From contig NZ_JAAAPO010000002.1 of NCBI RefSeq assembly GCF_009909235.1, positions 248,001 through 312,000 of the forward strand: DNA of 64,000 nt, read 5' to 3'. The translations under genes were made by a program, and so were the position numbers. The DNA is from Novosphingobium ovatum. Lineage in GTDB: Bacteria > Pseudomonadota > Alphaproteobacteria > Sphingomonadales > Sphingomonadaceae. The notes under the pieces are model-generated. The model ran no database searches. It was not told the DNA's origin and saw only the letters and a list, made by a program, of their open reading frames with translations. This document shows positions 9,137-17,841 of the stretch, piece by piece. Position 1 is the first letter of the stretch. The number at the start of each line of letters is the position of its first letter.

Positions 9137-10051
9137 ATGGAATATGATTACATTCCCCTGCCCAAGCGGCAGCCGCTGAAGTGGCCCAATGGCGCGCGTG
9201 TGGCCCTGATCCTCACCTTCAATCTGGAAACCTGGGACCTGACCAAGGACACCGACAAGCCCTATTACGCGGGCGGTCCGGCGATCCTGCCCGATGTTCT
9301 GCCGGGCAACACGGCCGACTTCCCCAACTTTACCTGGCGCGAATATGGCCAGCGTGTGGGCATCTGGCGCCTGTATGACCTGTTCGACGAATTGGGCGTC
9401 AAGGCCAGCTGCACCACCAATGCCGTGACGTTTGAGCGTCGCCGCGAGATGACCGACGCCTGTCTGGAGCGCGGCTGGGAACTGCTGACCCACAATTGGG
9501 AGCAGGGCGAGCTGTTGTCCTCCTTTGCCCATGACCCGGCCAAGGAGCGCGACATCATCCTGCGCAGCCTCGACCAGTTCGAAAAATACACGGGCCGCAA
9601 GTCCAAGGGCTGGCTGTCGTCCAGCTTGCGTGGGACGATGCAGACCGCCGACATTCTGGCGGAATATGGCTGCACCTTCTACTGCGACATCATGAACGAT
9701 GATCAGCCCTATCTGCTGAAAACGCCCCACGGGCCCATCGTTTCGACGCCCTATTCGAACGAGATCAATGACTTCACCTTTATCACGCGCAAGAACTTCA
9801 CCACGGACCAATTCCGTGACGCGCTGATCGAGGAACTGGATGTGTTGTACGCCGAAGGCGCCAAGACCGGCCGCATCATGAACGTGGGTCTGCACCCGCA
9901 TGTGTCGGGCCGTGCGCATCGCGTCCGCGCCCTGCGCGAATTCATCGAGCACGCCAAGAGCCTGCCCGGTGTGTGGTGGGCCACGCGCGAGGAAATCGCC
10001 GATTGGTACCTTGCCAACCATGAAACCCATATTCCGGGGCAACTCGGCTAA
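9137..10051 (+). CDS. Polysaccharide-deacetylase-fold (CE4) hydrolase, PuuE allantoinase/cyclic-imidase type (copy 1)
   Basis: A 304-aa NodB-fold protein. The N-terminal WPNGARVALILTFNLETWDL, the central GWLSSSLRGTMQTADILAEYGCTFYCDIMNDDQPY and the late HPHVSGRAHRVRALREFIEH (about residue 253) match the PuuE-type subgroup. That subgroup acts on cyclic amides and imides (allantoin, cyclic imides) rather than on sugars. No signal peptide is seen, so it is cytoplasmic and unlikely to act on cell wall. It is 11 nt upstream of the FAD monooxygenase gene. Two further paralogues are encoded at 60225 and 61136. Ring-amide opening is an inference from the subgroup. Confidence 0.82.
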   Translation: MEYDYIPLPKRQPLKWPNGARVALILTFNLETWDLTKDTDKPYYAGGPAILPDVLPGNTADFPNFTWREYGQRVGIWRLYDLFDELGVKASCTTNAVTFERRREMTDACLERGWELLTHNWEQGELLSSFAHDPAKERDIILRSLDQFEKYTGRKSKGWLSSSLRGTMQTADILAEYGCTFYCDIMNDDQPYLLKTPHGPIVSTPYSNEINDFTFITRKNFTTDQFRDALIEELDVLYAEGAKTGRIMNVGLHPHVSGRAHRVRALREFIEHAKSLPGVWWATREEIADWYLANHETHIPGQLG

Positions 10052-10062
10052 GGAGAGTGGCC

Positions 10063-11214
10063 ATGAGCCGTTCTGAAAAGATCCTGATTGTTGGTGGCGG
10101 CATTGCGGGCATGACCGCGGCCGCCGCTTTGGCCCAGCAGGGCTTTGCCGTGACGCTGCTGGAAAGCGCGCCCCAGTTTGGCGAGATTGGCGCAGGCCTG
10201 ACCCTGACGCCCAACGCCATGAAGGGGCTGGACTATATCGGCGTGATGGAAGAGGCGGCCGCCGTTGGCGTCGAGCCGACCAAGCAGCGCATCCAGCACT
10301 GGCAGGATGGCCGCACGCTGGTGGGTTTTGACCGCAGCGGTCAGCGGGCCAAATATGGCGCGCCCTATATCACCGTCCACCGCGCAGATATCCATGAGGT
10401 GATCATGGGCGCCGCGCGTAAGGCCGGCGTTGACATGCGCGAAGGCGCGGCCGTGGTGTCGAGCGAAGGCACCACCGTCACGCTGGCCGATGGCAGCACC
10501 GTTTCGGGCGATGTGCTGATCGGTGCCGATGGCGTCAAATCGGTCATCCGCAAGCGGTTTGAGAGTGCCGAGCCGCATTTCACCGGCCACGTCGCATGGC
10601 GCTGTCTGGTGCCGGTGACGCCGGACCTGCAGGACCTGTCGGACGTTCCCGGCCTGATCATTGGCCCGGGCGGCATGGTCAACCGCTATAACGTGCGCGG
10701 GTCCAAGGTGATGAACTTTGTGTTCTTTGCCCGGCAGGATGGCTGGCATCAGGAAGGCTGGACCACGCCGGTCGACCCCGAGGAAATCCGCGCCGTCTAT
10801 GCCGGGTGGTGCGATGACGCGCAGCGCCTGATCAACGCTGCGTGCCAGCAAAAGATGTTCAAGTGGGCGATCAATGCCCGCAAGCCCATCGAGAACTGGG
10901 TGCTGGACGGCAATGTCACGCTGTTGGGCGATGCGGCCCATGCGATGACGCCGTTCCTGGGCCATGGCGCGGCATGCGGGATCGAGGATGCGGTCGTGCT
11001 GACCCGCGCCCTGCTGGCCAGCGACACCGCCGCCGAAGGTCTGGCCCGCTATCAGGCGGCCCGCCACGAGCGTGCGACCTTTATCCAGCAGGAATCGAAC
11101 GCCAACGCCGACCGCATGCAGGGCCAGAACACCGACCTGTTCGGGCTGGAGGGCATGAAGGACGAGGAATCGCTGGGCCTGTTCTGGTACGATCCGCGGA
11201 CCTGTGAGGTATGA
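10063..11214 (+). CDS. Class A FAD-dependent monooxygenase (salicylate/3-hydroxybenzoate hydroxylase-like)
   Basis: A 383-aa flavoprotein hydroxylase. The GXGXXG motif is ILIVGGGIAGMTAAAALAQQ at the N-terminus, the DG motif is VLIGADGVKSVIRK at about residue 150, and the GD motif is LLGDAAHAMTPFLGHGA at about residue 287. Order and spacing are those of single-component aromatic hydroxylases. ATG 10063 has AGGAGA 6 nt upstream. The stop overlaps the ALDH start (ATGA). It probably hydroxylates an aromatic or N-heteroaromatic acid with NAD(P)H and oxygen. Which ring is unknown. Confidence 0.87.
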   Translation: MSRSEKILIVGGGIAGMTAAAALAQQGFAVTLLESAPQFGEIGAGLTLTPNAMKGLDYIGVMEEAAAVGVEPTKQRIQHWQDGRTLVGFDRSGQRAKYGAPYITVHRADIHEVIMGAARKAGVDMREGAAVVSSEGTTVTLADGSTVSGDVLIGADGVKSVIRKRFESAEPHFTGHVAWRCLVPVTPDLQDLSDVPGLIIGPGGMVNRYNVRGSKVMNFVFFARQDGWHQEGWTTPVDPEEIRAVYAGWCDDAQRLINAACQQKMFKWAINARKPIENWVLDGNVTLLGDAAHAMTPFLGHGAACGIEDAVVLTRALLASDTAAEGLARYQAARHERATFIQQESNANADRMQGQNTDLFGLEGMKDEESLGLFWYDPRTCEV

Positions 11215-12713
11215 GCGTGACGCCTTTTGACGGCCATGCCATCGCGCCCGAAACCGCCGCCTTTCTGGCCAAAGAGCACAAGCTGCTGATTGGCAATGAA
11301 TGGGTGGAGGGCACCGGCACGATGGCCTCGCGCGATCCGGCGACGGGGCTGGAACTGACGCGCTTTGCCATTGGCGGGGCGGCACAGGTGGACCGGGCGG
11401 TGGCCGCCGCCCGTGCCGCCTTCCGTGGGCCGTGGCGCAAGATGACGGTGGCCGACCGCACCGCCATCCTGTTCCGTCTGGCCCGCATCATGGAGGCGAA
11501 CGCCACCCTGTTGACGCAGTTGGACATTCTGGACAATGGCATGCCGGGCTTCATCGCCGGGCTGACCACCGCCAATTGTGTCGAGATGGTCGATTATTAC
11601 GCCGGGGCCGTGATGCGGATCGAGGGGACGACCATCGCCCCCCCCCGCCACATCGCCGCCGAGACCGAGGCGCTGACCTATACCCTGCGTGAGCCGATTG
11701 GCGTAGCGGGTCTGATCGTGCCGTGGAACGTGCCTTTGTCCACTGCGATCCTGAAACTGGCGCCCGCGTTGGCCGCCGGTTGCACGGTGGTGATGAAGCC
11801 GTCCGAGGAGACGCCGCTCTCGGTGCTGGCGCTGGGCCAGATGATCATCGATGCTGGCTTTCCGGCGGGTGTGGTCAACATCGTCAACGGTCTGGGCGCA
11901 GAGGCGGGGCAGGCGCTGGCCGAGCATCCCCATGTCGACAAGGTCAGCTTCACCGGCTCGACCTTTACCGGCAAGAAGATCGTGCAGGCCGCGCTAGGCA
12001 ACCTGAAGAAGGTCAGTCTGGAACTGGGCGGCAAGTCGCCTGTGGTGGTCATGCCCGACGCTGATCTGGAACTGGCGGTGCCGGGGGTGGCCTTGGCCAC
12101 CTACTTCCTGCAGGGCCAGAACTGCATGGCGGGCACGCGCATCTTTCTGCATGAATCGATCCACGATCAGATGGTCGAGGGGCTGAAGGCCTTTGCCGGC
12201 GGAATGTCGCTGGGCCACGGCCTGAACCCGGCCAGTTTTCAGGGGCCGATGATTTCCGACGCGCACACGGCCAAGGTGATGTCCTATATCGCCAAGGGTC
12301 AGGCAGAGGGCGCCACGCTGGTCTGCGGCGGGCAAAAGCTGGACCGGCCGGGCAATTTCATCACGCCCGCGATCTTTACCGATTGCACCCCCGACATGGC
12401 CATCGTGCGCGAGGAGATTTTTGGCCCGGTGATGGCCGTGCAAAAGTTCAGCACGACCGATCTGGACGAGATCGCCGACATGGCCAACGACACGCCCTAT
12501 GGCCTGTCGGGCAGCGTGTGGACGCGCGACCTGTCGACCGCGCACCGTCTGGTGTCGCGCATCCGGTCGGGCCATGTGTCGATCAACTGCCACGGGGCGG
12601 TGGGTACCAATATCCCGTTCGGCGGCTTTGGCCAGTCGGGCTGGGGGCGCGAATTTGGTCAGGAAGGTCTGGACGCCTATCTGGAGACCAAGGCGGTCAC
12701 CGCGCGGCTGTAA
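11211..12713 (+). CDS. NAD(P)-dependent aldehyde dehydrogenase
   Basis: A 500-aa ALDH-superfamily enzyme with EPIGVAGLIVPWNVPL, the catalytic Glu in LELGGKSP and the catalytic Cys in GQNCMAGTRIF, and C-terminal PFGGFGQSGWGREFG. It is last gene of the CE4-monooxygenase-ALDH operon, its start overlapping the monooxygenase stop by 4 nt and followed by a strong terminator. It is related to the betaine-aldehyde/5-carboxymethyl-2-hydroxymuconate-semialdehyde group. It probably oxidises an aldehyde from ring cleavage or from the amine oxidase. A second ALDH at 20118 is of similar type. Confidence 0.9.
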   Translation: MSVTPFDGHAIAPETAAFLAKEHKLLIGNEWVEGTGTMASRDPATGLELTRFAIGGAAQVDRAVAAARAAFRGPWRKMTVADRTAILFRLARIMEANATLLTQLDILDNGMPGFIAGLTTANCVEMVDYYAGAVMRIEGTTIAPPRHIAAETEALTYTLREPIGVAGLIVPWNVPLSTAILKLAPALAAGCTVVMKPSEETPLSVLALGQMIIDAGFPAGVVNIVNGLGAEAGQALAEHPHVDKVSFTGSTFTGKKIVQAALGNLKKVSLELGGKSPVVVMPDADLELAVPGVALATYFLQGQNCMAGTRIFLHESIHDQMVEGLKAFAGGMSLGHGLNPASFQGPMISDAHTAKVMSYIAKGQAEGATLVCGGQKLDRPGNFITPAIFTDCTPDMAIVREEIFGPVMAVQKFSTTDLDEIADMANDTPYGLSGSVWTRDLSTAHRLVSRIRSGHVSINCHGAVGTNIPFGGFGQSGWGREFGQEGLDAYLETKAVTARL

Positions 12714-12733
12714 TCGCGGCCTAACGCATCATG

Positions 12734-12773
12734 GGGCGGGCGCGGGGCAGGGGCCTTGCGCCCGCCCTTTTTT
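12734..12773 (+). terminator. Intrinsic terminator after ALDH
   Basis: A perfect 10-bp GC-rich stem GGGCGGGCGC/GCGCCCGCCC is followed by six T at 12768-12773, 21 nt after the ALDH stop. It is a textbook Rho-independent terminator. Confidence 0.85.
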
Positions 12774-12862
12774 CTGCGCGCCGCCTGCCTGCCCCCACAT
12801 GCGAAAGGCGCCGGGCCGCGTGGACCCAGCGCCTTCCCTCGCAAAAGGTGTGAACAGGCCGG

Positions 12863-13645
12863 TCAGCTCGGCTCGTTCGACAATTCGTGGCTGATGGCGG
12901 CCGCGGTTGCCTTCAGGTCGTCCAGATACTTTTCCAGCGCATGGCTCAGCTTCATCGCCGCGACAAAGAACACCATGGTCATGGCGGCTTCGAAATGGCC
13001 GTTCTTGAAGATCGGCACGGCGATCGAGCTGGTCTTGCCGGGCGTCAGGTTGAAGTGGTTGCGGCCCTGCACGGCGTAACCCTCGGCGCGGATGCGCTCG
13101 ACGTCCAGGCTGACCTCGGCGGTGGCCAGATAGTTCAGGTCGATGTCCTGAGACACACGCATGAAGCGCAGGATCATCTCGCGCTCTTCATCGGGGGCAA
13201 ACGCCATCGACACCTTGCCCGAGGCCGAGTCCAGAATGGGCAGCGTAAAGCCGGGATAGTAATGCTCAAACGTCAGCGACGAGTTGGCATGGGTGGAATC
13301 GCGCAGCATCATGTCGCGGCCCACGCGGATGGCGACCGACACCGGCCAGCCCACACGCTTGGTCAGGGCGACGATATGCGGGCGCGCGATACGCACCAGT
13401 TCGTCGTCATGCTGGAACCCGGTGGCCAGCGTCTGCACCAGCGCGGTCGGGCGGTAACGCTTGCGCGAGGGTTCCTGTTCGATCAGGCCCTCGTACAACA
13501 GCGTCTGCACAATCCGACAGGCGGTCGGGTATGGCACCTGGCTGGCTTTGGCAATCTCCATCATCGACAGTGACCCATGGCGGTTGATCGCCTTGAGCGC
13601 GGCTATCGAACGGGTGATCGAGCGAATCGGAACCCCTTTTTCCAT
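12863..13645 (-). CDS. IclR-family transcriptional regulator
   Basis: A 260-aa regulator. An N-terminal winged helix (RSITRSIAALKAINRHGSLS...ASQVPYPTACRIVQTLL, about residues 7-50) is followed by the IclR effector domain (IALTKRVGWPVSVAIRVG, FTLPILDSASGK, GYAVQGRNHFNLTPGKTSSIAVPIF). The domain order and length are normal. It is the last gene of the hyuA-hyuB-lyase-ADH series but has its own 195-bp upstream region with two overlapping inverted repeats, so autoregulation is likely. IclR proteins in catabolic islands usually bind a ring-derived acid. It is the best candidate to recognise the TATCCG-N5-CGGATA sites. Confidence 0.9.
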   Translation of the reverse strand: MEKGVPIRSITRSIAALKAINRHGSLSMMEIAKASQVPYPTACRIVQTLLYEGLIEQEPSRKRYRPTALVQTLATGFQHDDELVRIARPHIVALTKRVGWPVSVAIRVGRDMMLRDSTHANSSLTFEHYYPGFTLPILDSASGKVSMAFAPDEEREMILRFMRVSQDIDLNYLATAEVSLDVERIRAEGYAVQGRNHFNLTPGKTSSIAVPIFKNGHFEAAMTMVFFVAAMKLSHALEKYLDDLKATAAAISHELSNEPS

Positions 13646-13719
13646 TCACGTTCTCCCTTTTTTTCTTCGCGACCGAAGAGTGTCAGGAGATTGTCATCTT
13701 TCCGAAAAACAGGGAAGAC

Positions 13720-13736
13720 TATCCGCTAGGCGGATA
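13720..13736. promoter_or_regulatory. Perfect TATCCG-N5-CGGATA operator upstream of iclR
   Basis: TATCCG-CTAGG-CGGATA has perfect 6-bp arms (in fact a 7-bp arm around TAG) and lies 75 nt upstream of the iclR start. A second inverted repeat, ATACGC-N6-GCGTAT (13734-13751), overlaps its right arm. The arrangement is typical of an autoregulated regulator gene. Which protein binds is inferred. Confidence 0.6.
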
Positions 13737-13840
13737 CGCACTTTGGCGTATGCTCTCCAGACAACCGGTTATATGTGCGGGCCGGCCCCCTTTTATCATG
13801 GCGGCAGAGCGCGGATTTCCGCGCCCTGCCGGTAGTCATC

Positions 13841-14959
13841 TCACCACGCAGGCACGATCACCTGACGCACTGCCTTACCGGCAGCAAGCTTATCCATCGC
13901 TTCGTTGATTTCGTCCAGCGGCCCGACCGAGGTCAGCAGTTTTTCCACCGGCAAGCGGCCCGCGCGCCACAGGGCGATGTACCTAGGAATATCGCGCGAG
14001 GGGATCGAGGAGCCCATGTAGCTGCCCATCAGCACCTTGCCATCGGCGACCAGCGACAGGGCGTTGATCTCCAGATTTTCGGACGGGTTGGGCAGGCCAA
14101 CGGTGACGATGCGGCCACCCCGGCGCGCGGCGCGATAGGCGGTGGCCAGAACGACCGCCTTGCCCACCGTTTCGATCACCACATCGGTGCCGGTGAACGC
14201 CGCCTCATCGCCCGGAGCCACGGCCGCAGCCGCGCCCAGTTCCAGCGCCAGCGCCCGCTTTTCCGGGCTGGGATCAACGGCATAGACCGGCTGCGCCCCG
14301 GCGGCCAAAGCCCCCAGCAGCGCGGCCAGACCAACCCCGCCCAGACCATAGATCAGCACGCTTTCCCCCGGACGCACAGCGGCGGTGTTCATCACCGCGC
14401 CCACGCCCGTCAGCACCGCACAGCCAAACAGCGCGGCGGTTTCGGGCGGGATGTCGCCGGGGATTTTGACCAGCGAGCGGCGATCGACCACTGCCTGCGT
14501 TGCAAAGGCCGACACGCCCAGATGGTGATGCACCGTTTCGCCATTGCACGACAGGCGCGAGCCGCCGTGCATCAGTTCACCCTTGCCATTGGCGGCCGCG
14601 CCATTGGGGCACAGATAGCCTTCGCCCGACTGACACTGCACACATTGGCCACAAGAAGGCAGGAACACCAGCACCACCCGGTCCCCCACCGCCAGATCGC
14701 GCGTATCGGGATCACCCAGCGCCAGCACCGTGCCGGCAGCCTCGTGACCCAGCGCCATCGGCATGGGGCGGGGGCGGTCACCATTGATGACCGACAGATC
14801 GGAATGGCAAATGCCCGCCGCATCGATCCGCACCAGCACTTCACCCGGCTTGGGATCGGCCAGTTGCAGCGTCTTGACGTCCAGCGGCTTGTTGTCGGCA
14901 TAGGGTGCGGGGTTGTTCCCGCTTTGCGACAACACGGCCGCGGCGATGTCCCTGCTCAT
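13841..14959 (-). CDS. Zinc-dependent alcohol dehydrogenase (MDR)
   Basis: A 372-aa medium-chain dehydrogenase. Catalytic zinc ligands are Cys (GICHSD) and His-Glu (ALGHEAAGTV); four structural-zinc cysteines lie in SCGQCVQCQSGEGYLC. The Rossmann motif is YGLGGVGLAALLGALAAGA, followed by an acidic residue (VDPSPEK) that suggests NAD. The chain is of the class III/AdhB-like length. It lies 15 nt downstream of the PEPM-type lyase gene and probably oxidises an alcohol intermediate of the same pathway. The start MSRDIAAAVL was chosen from ATG 14957-14959. Confidence 0.88.
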   Translation of the reverse strand: MSRDIAAAVLSQSGNNPAPYADNKPLDVKTLQLADPKPGEVLVRIDAAGICHSDLSVINGDRPRPMPMALGHEAAGTVLALGDPDTRDLAVGDRVVLVFLPSCGQCVQCQSGEGYLCPNGAAANGKGELMHGGSRLSCNGETVHHHLGVSAFATQAVVDRRSLVKIPGDIPPETAALFGCAVLTGVGAVMNTAAVRPGESVLIYGLGGVGLAALLGALAAGAQPVYAVDPSPEKRALALELGAAAAVAPGDEAAFTGTDVVIETVGKAVVLATAYRAARRGGRIVTVGLPNPSENLEINALSLVADGKVLMGSYMGSSIPSRDIPRYIALWRAGRLPVEKLLTSVGPLDEINEAMDKLAAGKAVRQVIVPAW

Positions 14960-14974
14960 TGTGTCATCCGCCTC

Positions 14975-15829
14975 TTACTTGGCCCACTTCTTCTCGAAAT
15001 CCCACACGTCCTGAAAACCGATCAGGCCGCAGAATTCCTTGAAGTTGAAGATGCCATCGGGTTCGCCGATGCCATCGTTCTTCAGGTCGATCAGCGCCTT
15101 TTCCATGGCGGTGGCCGCCACCAGCGAGGTCAGCGAGGGGTAGATGGCATAGGCATAGCCGATTTCGGCCAGCACGCTGGCCTTGGGGATCGGGGTCGAA
15201 CCGCCATTGGCCATGTTGGCCATCACTGGCTTGCCCAGGATCGAGCAGGCCTTGGCCATTTCCTCTTCGCTTTCCAGCGCTTCGGGGAACAGCACGTGGG
15301 CGCCCGCCTTGTCATAGGCTTCCATGCGGCGCATCAGGCTGTCAAAGCCTTCGCTCTGGCGCGCATCGCTGCGGGCGATGACCAGGAAGTCCTCGCTCTC
15401 GCGCGCCTCGACGGCGACCTTGATCTTCTCGACCATGTCTTCCAGCGGGATGCAGCGGCGGAAGGGCGTGTGACCGCACTTCTTGGGGAATTCCTGATCC
15501 TCGATCTGGATGCAGGTGACGCCCGCGGCTTCATAGCCCTTGACGGTGTGGTGGACGTTCAACAGCCCGCCGTAACCGGTGTCGCCATCGGCGATGACCG
15601 CGCTGTTGCTGGTGCGGACCAGCGTTTCCATGCGGTTCTTCATCTCGGTATAGGTGGCGATGCCGGCGTCGGGCAGGCCCCACGCGCTGGCCGTCAGCCA
15701 ATAGCCGGTGCCATAGACGATGTCGAAGCCGACCTTGTTGGCGATGACGGCGGCGATCATGTCCTGAATGCCGGGGACGACGAAGAACTCGCCCTTGGCC
15801 AGCTTTTCGCGCAGGATCGGATTAGCCAT
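14975..15829 (-). CDS. Isocitrate lyase/PEP mutase superfamily lyase (dimethylmalate/2-methylisocitrate lyase type)
   Basis: A 284-aa TIM-barrel enzyme. The metal-binding IADGDTGYGG is at about 79-88 and the lyase-loop motif KKCGH at 116-120 matches the K-[KR]-C-G-H of isocitrate, 2-methylisocitrate and 2,3-dimethylmalate lyases. Such enzymes cleave a malate-like acid into an alpha-keto acid plus a carboxylate. ATG 15827-15829 is used because AAGGAA lies 9 nt upstream; an in-frame TTG 9 nt earlier is less likely. It is in the hyuAB-ADH operon. It could cleave the substituted malate made by a LeuCD pair. Oxaloacetate or phosphonate chemistry is less likely but possible. Confidence 0.82.
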   Translation of the reverse strand: MANPILREKLAKGEFFVVPGIQDMIAAVIANKVGFDIVYGTGYWLTASAWGLPDAGIATYTEMKNRMETLVRTSNSAVIADGDTGYGGLLNVHHTVKGYEAAGVTCIQIEDQEFPKKCGHTPFRRCIPLEDMVEKIKVAVEARESEDFLVIARSDARQSEGFDSLMRRMEAYDKAGAHVLFPEALESEEEMAKACSILGKPVMANMANGGSTPIPKASVLAEIGYAYAIYPSLTSLVAATAMEKALIDLKNDGIGEPDGIFNFKEFCGLIGFQDVWDFEKKWAK

Positions 15830-15941
15830 GATGTTCAATTCCTTGGATCATAACCCCGGGGAGGGGGAAATTCCGGGCCCGCGCCGCGTCTGGAGAGGTT
15901 GACGCAACAGGGCGCAGGCCCGGAAATGTTGGCGCGGTGGC

Positions 15942-17825
15942 TTATTCGGCCGCTTGCGCCAACGGCAGGTTCCACTTGGGCGCGGTGGGCGCCGGCAGGC
16001 CGGTTTCGGCCAGACAGTTGGCGCGCAGCGTTTCCAGATCCGGGCCAAAGTTGAAGGTGCTGATCTCGCCACGCTCGGCGCGCAGCTTGGCGCGCAAAGC
16101 TTCGGTGGCGGCGGTGTCAACGCTGGTGCCGTCCTCGCTCAGCACCACGCCGTAACGCAGCGCGCCCTTCACGGTGACCAGACCCTGCGCCACTTCCTTG
16201 ACCAGCAGAGCGGGATCGCGATCATAGGGATCGCCCCAGCCGCCGCCGCCCCAGGTGATGAAGTGCAGGCGGTCGCCAGCTTCAACCGGATAGTCTTCCA
16301 GCTTGTTGCCGACGACGACTTCGGTGCCGTCCTTCTTCACCAGGATCTTCTTGGCGCGCATGCCCGGCTCACCACCGTTCACACCCCACGGCGGCACGAA
16401 CCAGCGGTCGTCGTGGATGGCGATCACGCCGTCTTCCAGGAAGCGATAGACCATGTCGATGCCGTTGCCGCCACGGTGCAGACCCGCGCCGCCCGAGTCC
16501 GCAACCGTCTCGTAACGCTCGATGATCAGCGGGAAGTAGCGCTCGAGGAACTCGTTCGGCACGTTGGTAAAGCCGGGGAACAGCGAGTGGCCGTCCGGAC
16601 CATCGCCCATCGGGCGACCAGGAATGCCGCCAAAGCCGATCTGGAACAGCTGGAACCACTTACCGTTCTTGTCCGTACCGGCATAGAACAGGTGGGGGCT
16701 GGACGAGAAACCGGCCGCGTTCAGGAATTCCGGCGTTTTTTGCCCCAGCAGACCGCCCAGAATGTCGAACAGGCGACCCAGCACGTGGGTACGGCCCGAC
16801 AATGCGGCGGGGAACTTGGGCTTGAGCAACGAGCCTTCGGGGATGCGGACATCGATCAGGTCGTAATAGCCGTCGTTGAACAGGATCTGCGGGTCAAAGA
16901 CCATGATCATGTAGATGCCAAAGAACATGCGCATCATGTTCTCGTTCAGGAACATGTTGATCGATGCCTTCGACTGCGGATCGGTGCCGTCGAAATCCAG
17001 AATGACGCGGCCATTCTCGCGCCACATCGTGCACTTGATCTTGTACGGGCCGTAACCCATGCCATCGTCGCAGATGTAGTCCTCGAAGCTGACCTTCTCT
17101 TCACCGATCGAGCTTTCGACCAGCTGCTTCATCGCGCGATAGTTGCGGTCCAGCAGCAGGTCGGTGGCCGAGGTGAACATGTCGTCGCCAAAGCGCTTGG
17201 CCATTTCGACCACGCGGGTGGCGGCCACGCGGCACGAGGCGATCAGCGCGTTCAAGTCCGCCTTGCACCAGTCGGCCGTGCGGCTCTGATGCATGACCAG
17301 CTTGATCAGGTCTTCGTTATAGACGCCCTTCTTCCAGATCTTGACGGGCGGGATGCGCACGCCTTCCTGGAAGATGCTGGTGGCGTGGATCGGCATCGAG
17401 CCGGGAACCATGCCGCCGATGTCGCTCTGGTGGCCGAACATCGAGGTATAGGCGATCAGGCGCCCATCCTTGAAAACCGGCAACAGCACCAGCCAGTCGT
17501 TGCAGTGCGAGATCGCGCCGCCCACCGAATAGGGGTCCGACAGGAAGATCAGGTCGCCGTCTTCGACCGTGCCTTCATATCCTTCAAGGAAGGGGCCGAT
17601 ATACGAGCCGAACTGACCCACGATCATGCGACCCTTGTAGTCGGCGATCAGCGGGAAGGCGTCACCTTGTTCGCGGATGCCGGGCGACATGGCGGTGCGC
17701 ACCAGCGTGGCGTCCATTTCGATGCGGGCATTACGCAGGGCGTTTTCGATGATGTCCAGCGTGACCGGATCGACCGGCACCGTCTGGAAAGGCGTTTCAT
17801 TGGCCTGAATGATCTGTGCGGGCAT
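15942..17825 (-). CDS. hyuB: HyuB-type hydantoinase/oxoprolinase (carboxylase) beta subunit
   Basis: A 627-aa subunit of the hydantoinase B/oxoprolinase family. DPVTLDIIENALRNARIEMD opens the domain. DPYSVGGAISHCNDW and GHQSDIGG contain the likely metal ligands, and GGAGLHRGGNGIDMVYRF and GGGGWGDPYDRDP are family blocks near the C-terminus. It partners the HyuA protein 16 nt upstream. Family members are N-methylhydantoinases, 5-oxoprolinases and acetone/acetophenone carboxylases, all ATP-dependent, so either ring-amide hydrolysis or ketone carboxylation is possible. It starts MPAQIIQANET. Confidence 0.9.
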   Translation of the reverse strand: MPAQIIQANETPFQTVPVDPVTLDIIENALRNARIEMDATLVRTAMSPGIREQGDAFPLIADYKGRMIVGQFGSYIGPFLEGYEGTVEDGDLIFLSDPYSVGGAISHCNDWLVLLPVFKDGRLIAYTSMFGHQSDIGGMVPGSMPIHATSIFQEGVRIPPVKIWKKGVYNEDLIKLVMHQSRTADWCKADLNALIASCRVAATRVVEMAKRFGDDMFTSATDLLLDRNYRAMKQLVESSIGEEKVSFEDYICDDGMGYGPYKIKCTMWRENGRVILDFDGTDPQSKASINMFLNENMMRMFFGIYMIMVFDPQILFNDGYYDLIDVRIPEGSLLKPKFPAALSGRTHVLGRLFDILGGLLGQKTPEFLNAAGFSSSPHLFYAGTDKNGKWFQLFQIGFGGIPGRPMGDGPDGHSLFPGFTNVPNEFLERYFPLIIERYETVADSGGAGLHRGGNGIDMVYRFLEDGVIAIHDDRWFVPPWGVNGGEPGMRAKKILVKKDGTEVVVGNKLEDYPVEAGDRLHFITWGGGGWGDPYDRDPALLVKEVAQGLVTVKGALRYGVVLSEDGTSVDTAATEALRAKLRAERGEISTFNFGPDLETLRANCLAETGLPAPTAPKWNLPLAQAAE

Positions 17826-17841
17826 GTTGGTTGCCTCCTTC

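Noticed and set aside
9137..10051. CE4 protein as peptidoglycan or chitin deacetylase
   Set aside because: No signal peptide, PuuE-type blocks, and context of amidases and monooxygenase argue for cyclic amide or imide substrates.
13775..15853. 692-aa plus-strand open frame opposite ADH and lyase genes
   Set aside because: Low-complexity Arg/His/Gly-rich translation with no family features; a GC-rich antisense shadow of well-supported genes.
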